Positions 21,128-33,100 of a DNA stretch of 64,000 bases are shown piece by piece. The position numbers and the translations under genes are program-made. The DNA comes from Bimastos eiseni (lineage: Eukaryota > Annelida > Clitellata > Crassiclitellata > Lumbricidae). Position 1 is the first letter of the stretch. Each line of letters begins with the position of its first letter. The stretch is from contig OY365810.1 of the NCBI GenBank assembly GCA_959347315.1, positions 11,281,728 through 11,345,727 on the forward strand. Reading direction: 5' to 3'. The notes under the pieces were generated by a model. The model was not told the origin of the DNA and searched no databases. It saw only the letters and a program-made list of their open reading frames with translations.

Positions 21128-24100
21128 TTTGCAACAATTTGGGAGAATGTCAAGGAACCAACGAAGGCTGCTTAGAAGCAACGACAACAGTAACGACAAC
21201 AGCTTTGCAAACTACAACAATTATGTCACTATCTACCAAAAATACACCCACACCATGGAAAACAACATCATCCATTGGTACATCGATCGATACAATAAGT
21301 ACGACATTCTCGAGTACAGTATCGCGAACTCTGGCAGCAGTTTCGTCAACTCCTAGTCCAAATACGCCGACTCAAAGTCCAAGTGCGCCAGTTTCAAATT
21401 CAAGCACGCAAACTCCGACCGCAAGTACGCAATCTCCAAGTCCAAGTAGGCAAACTCCAAGTACAAGTGCGCAAACTCCAAGTACGCAAAGTTCAAGTAC
21501 AGGTGCGAGAACTCAGAGTACAACTACGCCAAATCCAAGTACAAGTACGCAAATTCAAAGTACAAGTACGACAACACCAACTCAAAGTACGCAAAGTTTA
21601 AGTACAAGTGCGAAAACACAGAGTACAAGGACGCCAAATCCAAGTGCAAGTACACAAATTCAAAGTACAAGTACGACAACACCAACTCAAAGTGTGTCAA
21701 CTTCAAGTTCGGGTACGCGACCTCCAAGTATTAGTACGCCAATTTCAAGTTCAAGTACACAAACTTCAAGTACTCAAAGTTCAAGTACAAGCACGTCAGA
21801 TTCAAGTAAAAATGCGCAAACTCGAAGTACAAGTACGCCATCACCAACTATAAGTGTGCCAACTTCAAGTGCAAGTACGCAAACTTCAGGTTCAAGTAGA
21901 CAGACTCCTAGTGCGTCAACTTCAAGTCCAAGTACCCGAGCTCCAAGTACGCGAGCTTCGAGTACAAGTACGCCAACTCAAAATCTAAGTACGCAACTTC
22001 CAAGTGCGCAAAGTTCAAGTACAAGTACGCAACCTCAAAGTACAAGTACGCCAAATCCAAGTACAAGTTCACAAACTCAAAGTACAAGTACGCCAAATCC
22101 AAGAACAAGTTCACAAACTCAAAGTACAAGTACGCCAAATCCGAGTACAAGTACGCAGCCTCAAAGTACAAGTACGCCAAATCCGAGTACAAGTACGCAG
22201 CCTCAAAGTACAAGTAGGCCAAATCCGAGTACAAGTACGCAGTCTCAGATTTCAAGTAAGCCAAATCCGAGCACAAGTACGCAGTCTCAAAGTACAAGTA
22301 CGCCAAATCCGAGTACAAGTACGCAGTCTCAAAGTACAAGTACGCCAAATCCAAGTAAAAGTTCACAAACTCAAAGTACAAGTAAACAAACTCCAACTCC
22401 AAGTGCGCCAACTTCAAGTCCAAGTTCGCGAGCTTCAATTATAAGCACGCCAATTCCAAGAGCAAGTACGCAGACTCCAAGTATAAGTACGCAAACCTCG
22501 GGTCCAAGTACACGTATGCCAACTCCAAGTACGCAAAGTTTAAGTACAAGTGCGAAAACACAGAGTACAAGGACGCCAAATCCAAGTGCAAGTATACAAA
22601 TTCAAAGTACAAGTGCGCCAACACCAACTCAAAGTGTTCCAACTTCAAGTGCAAGTACTCCAACTCTAAGCTCAAGTACGCATACTGCAACTCCAACTCC
22701 AAGTGCGCCAACTTCAAGTCCAAGTGCGCGAGCTCAAAGTACTCCAACTCCAAGAGCAAGTAAACCGAGTTCAAGTCCAAGTGCGCCAACTCCAAGTATA
22801 AGTAGGCAAACTCCAAGTGGAAGTACACCGACTGCAAATCCAAGTACGCCGAACGCAACTTCGATCGCGGCCGTGGTTCTGGGTGTTATTTTAGGAACCT
22901 TGAGCTTAGCATTGTTTGGACTTCTTCTCTACTTCTTTCTAAGAAGTCGTTTTCCTGGAATTTTGGCTGCCAGTGCAGAACCAACGAATGACGGACCTTC
23001 AGAGGAGTTGATCTTTAACAGATTCTCTTCAATACCAGGACAAAACGAGCGACAGTGGATTCCAGAGAATCGATTTTATCAGCCTTTGCGTGATATTTAT
23101 CCACCTCCAGCGACACAAACTCAGCCAGTAAGAAATATTTTACATGTGAAGGCGACAGTTTATTTTTTTGCGCAAATAGTGTTAGAAGAATAATAGTATG
23201 CTTCTTCTTAAATATAAATAAATCTTAGATTGGGGCCGTTCACATATTATATAACGCATAAAATCCCAATTTTTGACCCACCCTCTGACCCCTAATAACA
23301 TTATATAACAGCAGCTGTGACCTCCCAACCCCTATATTATATAACAGATATGCTACCAAGCCCCTAACCCACCCCAGCCTATAAGCACATTAAAAGATAT
23401 ACAATCGACATAATTGTATTGCACAATTTGACACTTTTATAACAATACGATGTTAGTTAGCACTTTAATAGTAGTGATTCAACTGATAATTGCCTTTCTC
23501 CAATTCAAGAACTGCAGTAAAAATCAACCAATTAGCCATGTAACAAAAGCTTCCTTAAAATTGCGTACTCTCTCGTGCCAATGAAGATTAGACCGGATGT
23601 ATGGAGCTCCTCTGCATCTTAATAATCGCACTTTTTGTGGCGCTAAATTAACTTGTATTAATTACGGTAACTAATTGGGTAGTCGACGATTGTCACCATG
23701 TATCTACATGTGAGCCTACTATAATACAGCATGATAATACATGGTAGTGACGTACATCCTATTTAATAACACCATTTTAGTTTCCCTCCTGTTTTGCACT
23801 AGAAATGAGCATTACGGCGGTATCACACAGAATCCATTGGTTTAATATTGCACTATCAGGTGTTTATCGATAAGTTCGCGGTACAACTCTACCTATTTAA
23901 TAGCCTATGATGTATACAGAATGCGTACTACAACTGCAATTGGGTATTTCAGTAAACATAAACTATTTACACATACTATAGAAAATGAAATCAAACACCA
24001 TGATAATACCTACCAAAATAATTATTTCAATTGGATTAATTTAAATTTAAACCAGAATCAAAACAAAGCACACAGAATTGAATTTTAGAGCGTTTAGAGC

Positions 24101-25270
24101 TGTGCACATGAAATTACTAAAATTGTAAACAGCAAATTGTTAAAAGTGGATTTATTAAATAATAACTAAAAACGTCAAATCAATTCACCAGGTGGCAGCT
24201 AATGGTGCTAGTTTTGGTTCACAACGTATTGTGAACTTCGATTAAACAATGAAGGTCCGTGGTGTATGGAATTTCCAATTGGCAGGCACACAGGCAAAAT
24301 AGCATAAGCTGAAAAAAAGTTCGTTATATAACAAAACCTTCAACCTACCCCCACCCTACACAATATAACGCTAACAAAACTGGAACCCACCCACCTACCC
24401 CTTGAGCGTTATATAATATGTGAACGGCCCCTTACTTACTATACGTTTATTTGAAGCTATTATAGAATGATGTAGTGTGTGTTATGATTACGGCACAACA
24501 AAGATTAGAATAGATTATCTAAGATGCCACCGAAGCTATTAAACATTATGCATAGTAAATTATACAATTTCGTCGAAATTATTTTGGGGTGAAACTATAT
24601 ATTGTGGTTTTGTTTAAGAATTGGGGTTTGATGAGAAGATCTGGCCAACCTATTGGGAGAGGATTCCAGTATCCGACTGCATTTTATCCTTATTCATCTA
24701 AAGATAATATTGTGAGTCTATTTCTACATAACAATTTCTCAAATGTACGTGTTACTTACTTTGCTTACTCCAAAAATAAACTCCTTCTCGGGCTCTCCAT
24801 TAAATGCTTGAAGACCATTCTGTCCAATCTTGGTTTCCGATGTGCAATGTCGGGAGCGTCTTTGGTTAGTCTGTCTGCCTCTGTCTGTCTGTCTCTCTCC
24901 CCTCCCTCTCCCTCTCTTCCTCTCTCTCTCTCCCTCTCTCAGTGACGCCATATAAATGTGGACATTCAAATTTTCCATTAATTGTACTTTTTATTATATA
25001 TATTATATTTTGATTTTGATTATAGCCAACATGACATTGTAAATCCAAGGTCATAAATGTTGACTTAATTTGTGGGTAAATACATGTAAAGTGCAGTTGA
25101 GTGTATTCGGCAAAGCATTTAATGAACATTCGATTAATAGCTAATTCGGCTTATAATCTAGAATGTAGATTCAATGACTATGCATGTAACAAACGTTTCA
25201 TTTATCTCTTTTCCTAACAGAGAATGCCTCAGATTGTCATCCGCTAACACTGGAAAACATGACATTCTAG
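21128..25270 (+). CDS. Orphan ADAM 3' end: EGF, giant mucin-like stalk, TM, tail
   Basis: Exon 21128-23127 reads (V)CNNLGECQGTNEGC (end of the ADAM EGF-like module), about 560 residues of Ser/Thr/Pro with Gln and Asn (21181-22860), a TM segment (VVLGVILGTLSLALFGLLLY, about 22873-22935) and a basic start of tail. Exon 24619-24711 (LMRRSGQPIGRGFQ) matches gene A's tail exon 16342-16441. Exon 25221-25270 (ENASDC then TAG) matches the last exon of the paralogues. The open frame is unbroken for 680 codons, so it appears functional or young. Oddities: the acceptor at 21126-21127 gives a phase-1 exon, whereas the paralogues use phase 0, and the donor after 24711 gives phase 0 where the paralogues use phase 1. 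Each looks like one lost G at a splice junction. The upstream Cys-rich exons are missing; a LINE and the duplicated block sit there. The stalk is probably heavily O-glycosylated (inference). Confidence 0.7.
22036..22375 (+). repeat. 42-bp minisatellite in the stalk (8 units)
   Basis: Eight consecutive 14-residue units of the form QSTSTPNPSTSTQP, encoded by 42-base repeats beginning CAAAGTACAAGTACGCCAAA. Flanking sequence is a looser array of AGTACAAGTACGCCAA-like 12-15 base units from 21360 to 22850. A larger partial duplication links 21600-21710 with 22540-22655. Confidence 0.9.
23232..24431. mobile_element. Non-autonomous DNA transposon with 26-bp perfect TIRs
   Basis: Both ends are GGGGCCGTTCACATATTATA-type: bases 23232-23257 are the exact reverse complement of 24406-24431. 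The element is 1200 bp long, with no transposase, and its sub-terminal regions are rich in 'tatataac' and 'cccaccc' motifs in mirror arrangement. It sits in the intron between the stalk exon and the tail exon of the orphan ADAM. The flanks are T on both sides; the target duplication cannot be resolved. Confidence 0.85.
24880..24942. repeat. (TC)n-rich simple sequence
   Basis: CTGTCTGT and TCTCTCCC runs. Frames made of Leu/Ser or Glu/Arg here are artefacts. Confidence 0.9.
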
Positions 25271-25920
25271 AGTGACCACGTGAATTGAAGTTGTACGAGT
25301 ACGAACATTACATTGGCCAACAATTTTTAGTTTTGTTTCGCTACTGAACAATAATCAGCTGTTCCTTATAGAATCTGGCTAATCCAGTCTCGTTCTCGTT
25401 TTTTTATATGACGTCACGTTTTTGAGAACATTGGTATGCAAGGTTTCAAAGTGTGTTCCCTTTTATACATATAGACATTTACTATAAGCGTGAGGCAATC
25501 AATGACGTTACATTATCTTAATCCACAGTATTTGTTAACAGGAAATGCACAAAACCATAGCCAGAATAATTGAAGTGCAGGATTTGATATAACTAACGTA
25601 TTTCCTGGAAAAGACGCTGTTCATTAACCATGTGTACAGAGTCAAGGTGGAAGGCATAATTATGGGAAAGAAAAATCGTCAAAGGTACCATTTCGAGACA
25701 ATCGTTTAATCTTTGCTATAGATTGATTTTCTTCTGATAAGCAACTGCTGTCATTGACCGATAATTAACTCAGCGTCACTCACGTGTATAGAAGATGTTC
25801 CGTATTGCATTGTACTAATTGGCGCGAACAACGCCTTAGAGAAGTAAACGACTATATTGTAAAACAAGCGAATATGGTATACACGCACAGATTAGAGCAG
25901 ATGGGTATCGTATCATATCG
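25271..25920. other. No recognisable gene
   Basis: Sequence between the orphan ADAM stop and a minus-strand LINE fragment. I see no coding signal. Confidence 0.5.
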
Positions 25921-25924
25921 TGTA

Positions 25925-26400
25925 TGATTATTTATACAGCGCTTCTTACAGTACTAGCTATTCAGAAGCGCTCTCAGCGTGACATTCCCGGGGAAATAAC
26001 AAAGGAATGAGGGTGCGAGCCCGGTTAAAAGCTTGCTTACGGATAATGGGGGCAGGTCATTCCACACAGAATTAGGGCCCACAGTGGCACAGGCCCGGTG
26101 TTGAGCTATAGCAGTCCTTGCCCGTGGAACAAGAAGATCAAGTCGATCCGCAGACCGGAGATGGCGGGAGAAGACAGCAGACAGAGGTTTTCGCATTAAG
26201 TCGCAGAGATATTTAGGAGCTTTACCCTGTTGAGTTCTAAGGACAAAGAGGAGTACTGTGTATTGGATGCGAGAGAAAATTGGAAGCCAGTGTTGGACGT
26301 CGGTCATGTAGGTAGAAATGTGGGAGTAGCGAGGGAGACGAGCAATGAGTCTGGCTGCAGATGATGATCTAAGAATATAAGCGGTGATGTATGCCTACAG
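25925..26400 (-). mobile_element. CR1-like LINE 3' end (minus strand)
   Basis: On the minus strand the frame reads ARLIARLPRYSHISTYMTDV, QHWLPIFSRIQYT, GKAPKYLCDLM, NSVWNDLPPL and ends RALLNS, then the LINE tail with 'agcgctgtataaata'. The frame is open for about 117 codons, so the insertion is relatively young, but it is 5' truncated. Confidence 0.8.
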
Positions 26401-26489
26401 TTGGTGACAGTCCGTCAGTGGCGCGCGATAATCATCTCTCTGAGAGTGGGTGAAAATCTGAGTAGATGAAAATCTCAGAAATGTGTGCC

Positions 26490-26752
26490 TACAAAACGAA
26501 GACTTCCGGAGGAGGAGGGGCAAATGTCCTGCCCAAAATCAAGGGGGGGGGGCTTTTATCCGGGGCTTTTGTCCGGGGGCTTTTGTCAATAGAATCAATG
26601 GAATCAATAGAGGAGATCCTATATTGAATGCGCTGCTGAACCGGAAGCCAGTGAAAGACGTCCCGAATGTACGTAGAGGTGTGACCAAGTTTAGGAACAC
26701 CACCAATCAAGCCAGCTGTGGCCCTTTGTACCTCCTCCAATGATACAAACAA
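26490..26752 (-). mobile_element. Second short CR1-like LINE fragment (minus strand)
   Basis: On the minus strand LEEVQRATAGLIGGVPKLGH, TSTYIRDVFHWLPVQQRIQY matches the same region as the element at 1670-1790. It is then interrupted by an (ATTGAT)n-like run and by G/C-rich sequence (26540-26585, 'gggggcttttgtcc' repeats). Confidence 0.7.
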
Positions 26753-27079
26753 TGAATAGGCCCCAAAGTTAATAAAATTATCATGCAGAAATGTTTATCA
26801 TTCCGGCTAAATATCGTTTTATATATAATTGTATCATTCTATTTTCTAATCGTTTCAGTTTTAGTTGCCACAAATAGCTTCAGTTTCCGTCAACGGGAAC
26901 GCTCAATTTTCGTTAATTGTCATTATCATTTTCGTTTTCGTTAACGAAAACAACACTAGGTCTAATTGCCTGCCTGCAACTTCTTTCATCCGGTTTGGGC
27001 CCATTCATTCATTAGGCTACGTAGGCCTACGTAAGCCCCCATACCTCACCACTGGGTAGGTAATATGTGGATGGACTCG
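26753..27079. other. No gene; transposon-tip-like palindromes
   Basis: At 26920-26958 'cgttttcgttaacgaaaacaacactag' resembles a hAT-like MITE end (CTAGTGTTGTTTTCGTTAAC in reverse). A left end was not found. This region would include the distal promoter of gene B. Confidence 0.35.
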
Positions 27080-27121
27080 TATAAATACGGCTACACGAAA
27101 CCTCTCGGTCTCGTGTAGCCG
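27080..27121 (+). promoter_or_regulatory. TATA box and 34-bp hairpin upstream of gene B
   Basis: TATAAATA at 27080-27087 lies 63 bases before the start ATG. Directly after it, CGGCTACACGA (27088-27098) and TCGTGTAGCCG (27111-27121) form an 11-bp perfect inverted repeat with a 12-base loop, spanning the expected transcription start. This position is consistent with a core promoter. The hairpin could be functional or simply a transposon remnant. Confidence 0.4.
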
Positions 27122-27149
27122 TTCTCTTCTTCGAATGCAATTAGAGAAA

Positions 27150-30100
27150 ATGAGAAGCTTATATAATCGACGTTGTCTAATAATTATCGCAGTAATTCTC
27201 ACCTCCTGGGGAAACTGTTCCAACGAGGGTAAGTTCAAATAGAATTTTGATTTTGCGTCTCGACCATGCAGGTCTTTGTTCAGAGGCGTAGGTAGGGTTA
27301 TTTGCGCCCGAGGCAAACTACGAAATTGGCACCCCCTTGCGACCCTTCATAAATGACGTCACGCGCCTAGTAGGAGGAGGTCACTGAGATATGTGACGAG
27401 GGAGGGGTAAAAGAAATGTGACATCACATCAGACATCAAAATTCGCAATTTCAGAATTTCTTTACTCAATTAAACAAGTTTCGATTAATTAACAGCAATT
27501 TTTAAACACAATTTAACAACAATAAATGCATTCTTAATTTTTGACTTGTTTACTTTTACTCTCTGTATCAATTTGGGGTTTTGGAAGTTAGGGAGCCATG
27601 TTGTAACACACAAGCAGGAATCAATTACGCCGCCGAAATGCATCAGGCCACGGAAAAGTGCTGCACGTCGGCAACGTGAACTAATTAATGGTCGTAATCG
27701 CAAACGAAGTAAATTCAGAGAGCGTAGATTGGATAGACGAAGAAGGGCTGGATCTGAATGGAATATCCACTGAACAGGATGATGAAGTACAAGCTTTCCC
27801 TATTCCAAGAAGGAGTGTTTTGCTTCTCCGTGGGTGAATGTAGGAGTATGAAATTTGAATTGTTCTAAATTAATACTATCAAACATGTTTTTATAAATAT
27901 AATGATTCAACCATATCTATTCATCTTGTGGAATGCATAATGAATGTAATAATTCTACTGTCTATTGTTTACCACTTTGTTCTGCTATTTCAAGTGCTTT
28001 CAACGAGTTTTTCCCGCAAACTAGACTGTCGATCGAGTTCCTTTCAGAGTTGTATGGTCTCGACACAGTGTCTTGGTCTAGAGACGTCTCGAGACAGTTT
28101 TTAGTGTCTCGGTTTCGGTCTCGGAAGCCTGCTGTCTCGGTCTCGGTCTCGAGGTAGTGTCTCAAATATTTAGAAACTGTCTTGAAGTGAAAGTCTTGTT
28201 CTGTCTCGAACAAGAGATCTCGTTAAGTTTCGCGTTAACTGTCTTAAAATCTTGCGGCAATATAAAAAACTATTCTCAGGAATTGGTACTATATACATTA
28301 CAAGTTGGTACTATATACATTACAAATTAAAATTACAAATGAACCTTATTCCAGAAAACTGATACATTAGTATTTTACATCATTTTATATAAGATCACTT
28401 GTCTTTTACTGTCTCGTACTGTCTTGAGCCTAGTGTCTCGGTCTTGGTACATCACTGTCTCGGTCTCGGTCTCGGTATCTCACGGTCTCGGTCTCGGTAC
28501 CTCACTGTCTTGGTCTTGAAGTTTGTCTTGCATACAACACTGGTTCCTTTAATGTTACTGTTAGGTAATACAGAACACTCGTGCCATGGTCTAGATTTTA
28601 GAAACGCTTAGATTGTTTTCACAAACTATTTCGAAATTGTTCGATTTGCTTATTGAGCAACCCAACGCTTTATTCTTACAATCAGCCAGTCATTGTATAT
28701 ATAGGCCTAGGCCTATTGCTTAAAATTGTAGCACTGATCATTGTTCCAACGGGCTAAATCGTCTTCTTTATCATTTGACGACATCAACGACTATTATAGA
28801 CTTAAACTTTCTAGAAAATATTTACCTTGATCTGCTTGAAATTCTTAACCAACTCACCAATAACATAGTGTATTGGAGTTGAGCACTGGCCATCCCTTCT
28901 GGCCATACACGAACGTCTAACTCTTTTTTAAAAGGTGCATCCGGACTATCACTCAAAATTTCTACGTTTTTTCAACCAATTCATTATAGGCCTACTTATG
29001 GTGATTAATTACCAAATATACCTTTATTTCTGGATTTGATTATTTTTCTCTTTAAATAAAATCCTCATTACAATTTTGAAAATGAAAACACAAATACACA
29101 ATCATCCTCATTCACTCTATTTACTTTTTGACTATATTTACTTTATGACTATATTCACTTTTTGACTATAATTTACTATTAGACATGACGTCGACAGGTA
29201 ATAAAAAAATGACGTCAAACGCAAATAAACAACGAGTAGGGAAGAGTTGGGCTGTGCCGCTGTTTGCCACCTCCTTATATTAAATGCCCATTTATTGACA
29301 TTTTTCAAGATTAGTATTGAAATTCATGACAGAAAGTGGACTTTGCAATCGAAATTTTCATTAATTTCCACTTGGAACGAGCTGAGCAGCAGAATGGCAA
29401 CGAAGTGACATCCTAATTTTCACGCGACGAAAAGGAACGGCGTTCTGATGCGTTGCAGCATGTTTGACGAAACGGAACGATAATACCGGTGCATTTTACG
29501 AACCGAAACGGCGTTCCGGTCCGTTCCGGTTCATTTCCAGCCTTGGTGGCTGCTATATTATCACATTGGAGATCCGTGTAGTCTTGGTGACCTTGGTAAG
29601 AAATGGCATAAGCTAGAAAGAACGCTCTCGTGCGCTGTACAATTAATAGGACCGCTGCAAGTAATTAGGCGTAATTGCTTCTGGGTTGGAAAACTGTATT
29701 CAATTTCATAAGTAAAAATTAATTGGACACGACAGTTTCATCATAAGGCTTCAGATAAGACAGGATATTATCGTTTGAGGCGTCCTTAGACCAAAATTCG
29801 TACATGTACGTAATGTAACGTAATCAAACGTTTATATAGCACCTCTTTAGGATTTCTACTCAGGGGCGTTCTTTGCGCCGGCCTTAACGATGTCAAATGT
29901 CACAGTGTACAGCAAATAATACATTAGCTAACTATAATGCACAGTAAGCCGAAAGAGTATCAGTGGTGACGGATGCTCGTTGACAGATGGCTGAGATGTT
30001 TCAAAGTCTCTCTCGGCCAAGTTGCGTCGACGAGTAGAGAAACAACTGTCCGTCCGAGGCTCGACCAAACTAGGGAGAATAATAGATATATTTATATATA

Positions 30101-33100
30101 CAAATAAATAAATTTAAAAAAATGACAGTGGTTCATGTATATATATATATAAACCAATGTCCAATATATATATCCCAACTCGCAGTAGATAAATGAGATG
30201 ATAATTATTGAATAGGTTAATTAAAATGCAAATCAAAAATAATGTACAATAGGCACATAATTTTAATAATGAAATAATAAAACATTGGACGCAAAATAAA
30301 GGTAATTTGCAGTCTAATCACGTAATTCGATAATTATCCGTACTTAGTGTCACGTTAGTAACTAGTTTTAATGAGAGGAATAATATGATTGATTATCCAC
30401 AAAAGATTGGATAATAATAATATTTACCTGAATGTAAATGTACATTATATCTCCTTCAGGCCTGAATTAATTCCTCATAGGGGAAGGGTCAGACACGCGG
30501 ATTCTTCTTCTCCACATGATGCTGTCCCCAATTTCTTTCTTCCTTTCTCAATTTTGTGTCTTCACGACCTTATGAATCATGTCAATCATCTCTTCTTCTG
30601 TCGTCCCCCAACTGCGTCGTCCGTTGACATCCGCTTTCAAAATATCTTTGTTTGCTCATTTGCCATCACATGCCCGTATACCATCTCATTCTGACCTCTC
30701 GTATTTTTCCGTAATACAAGCCACTCCCACCGTCTGTTTTATGTCTTCGCTATACATTAACAAGATCCTTATTATGATGTAGGCCCCATATAGCGTGAAC
30801 TAGCGCACAAAAGACAACCAGCAAGTCTAATTTAGAACACGTTTGGTTCCAAATCTATTAGAAATAACGAGCAGAATAGAAGACTGAAAACGATATTTCG
30901 ATGAAATTGGCCTAGGCCTACTACCCAGCGCACAATGCGTCGTATAACCACACGACGACATGCAACAATAAATGCAAAAAATATAGTTATGAGAGATAGC
31001 GCTAGAAGAAGAAACTTGTTTTTTTTCTAATGTTGATATACAGCATACGTGGGTCTATGCAGATATAAATGCATGTGTGATTGTATGTACATGAATGAAA
31101 GTGTGAATACATGTATGTAATTATATGTTTCCCAATTTTTGCTATTTGACTAACATGTTTATCCATCAACGGCTTTGCTTTCCTTGAGTTACAAGTCTTC
31201 CTTCGCAATTGCAATGTTTGAACTAATGTCGAATTACTATTCATTTAGGTAACTCACGGTTTGAAAGGCATCCGGAAGGAGTTGATTATGACGACGATTA
31301 TAGGATCAAGGTCAAATGGGGTCAGCAGGCCATTATCAGCACACTGACACATGTAGGTTACAGGGAATGTTTTTTGCTGAATATTAACGATTTGGACGAG
31401 GCAAGAACAAAACTGGATAAAACAATAATTGAATAGGCTAGAATTTAATAAATAGAAAATTTTGTCAGCGAGAAATAAAGGATTAGATTCTTTTTATTTA
31501 TTTTTTATCTATTACTAAAATTTGATATCGCCCTTCTTCCAACATTTTTTTGCTCAGAAGTGCACACGCCTCGACGGCGCAATTGCAGTTAAGGACTTGC
31601 TCAAGGTCCCTACACAGTGACTCCTTGGACGAGGGTCGAACCCGCCCACTCAACGCACACTGAGTGTTACGGGCCGACCGCTCTAACTGATTGGTCACCA
31701 TGCCACACGTTTAATAGATTGATTAATTGTAGTTTATAATAGAAGTTGAATAATCCAAAGTCGGAATAAATAGCTGGTCGTTTCACTTGTAGAGCGGACA
31801 TTACAGATCGATAACTCTGACAGTATCAGCTTTCAACTCCGTCTTTGTCTTGGATCTACATCTCAATACGTAAGTCAAGGAAACACATACATGAATTAGA
31901 TACTAGCGGTTGCTTAGTATTTCGTTTCAACACATATTCAAAAGCACATTGCTAGTCACGGCTTTCGTATTATAACCAAACTGAGTCTATGAAATCTTTC
32001 TTTGGTATGCAGGTTGGATAATGAAGGACAAATCAATATTTTCAGATATCTCTTCGCTGTTGACTATATAGAAAGGTCGTTCAACATGGATGAATCGGTT
32101 TATCACGATGTGAATCATGTAAGTGACTTAAATGCTTACTCAAAGCAGACAATCCATAAAGTTGGCAAAGGATACTCAAAAGAGATATTATCACTTTGTG
32201 CTCTATTTCTATTTCACATATCAATAGACCTTTACTATGCAAAACAGTCGGTTGGCTAACTTTCAACGCCGGTAAAAATCTACACTTAATCGCGACAATA
32301 TTATATCCTTCTGTTGTGCTATTGGTGAGGCAGAGCCAATTGCTACCTCACGCATCCACAGTTGGCGGATAGAGGAATAACCTCTACATATAGAGGCAGT
32401 GCTTAAAGTGAGCCTGGACGGTCATGGACCGCGTCCAGGTACTTATTTTCACGGCTGGACGCCGTCCTGTCACTTATTTGGCCAGTAGAGCCAGGGCGCC
32501 GTCCATGAGAGTTCATGCAACACTGCAATTCCTCTTTATACTTACGTTAATATCAACAGGAAAAAGAGGAGAAAAACTTTCGCACAACAGATTTTCAAAC
32601 ACTTTCAAAACAATGCCGGCGCCACGGGCCCTCTTGTCGACAACTTCACAAAGGAAAGCAATTCTCTGTACGCTTTAAATTAGAACAAACATTTCACCAA
32701 CAAATAATTGACGACAGAATAACGGTTAAAGGACAAAAAGCCTAACGAATGATAAAAAATTCTATTATTCGCCCATTGCGTTTGGTCAATTAGAAGTTGG
32801 ATAATAAGATAACAATAATGCTTGCAAATCCAGCTCTGCTTCCGCCAAAACCATTTTCATCAATTCAGTTATTTAGGCAAATATTCTCTTCATTGATCCA
32901 ACTTTTATTTCAGTAGGCATTATTTTCATATAATGACATCTGTTTTGGAAGAATTTCGTTCACCAATCCGACTTCTATTCCAACATCATTAATATCACCA
33001 ATCCAACTTCCATTTTAACGAACACAGTGGACGAGCCATTTGTCGTCGACTTAATATGTCGGTGTTCATCCGTTGCAATCTTTAGTTCTTACTTTTTTGA

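Noticed and set aside
21524..22858. Long minus-strand frames rich in Tyr/Leu/Phe (AYLYFEFVNLYLDL type) that look like repeated membrane segments
   Set aside because: They are the antisense of the Ser/Thr/Pro stalk repeat (AGTACAAGTACG...) and have no splice or homology support.
32013..32045. An earlier acceptor (TATGCAG at 32006-32012) for exon 4 of gene B
   Set aside because: Gene C lacks that AG and shares only the ATTTTCAG-type acceptor; the later site also gives the normal prodomain sequence and phase.
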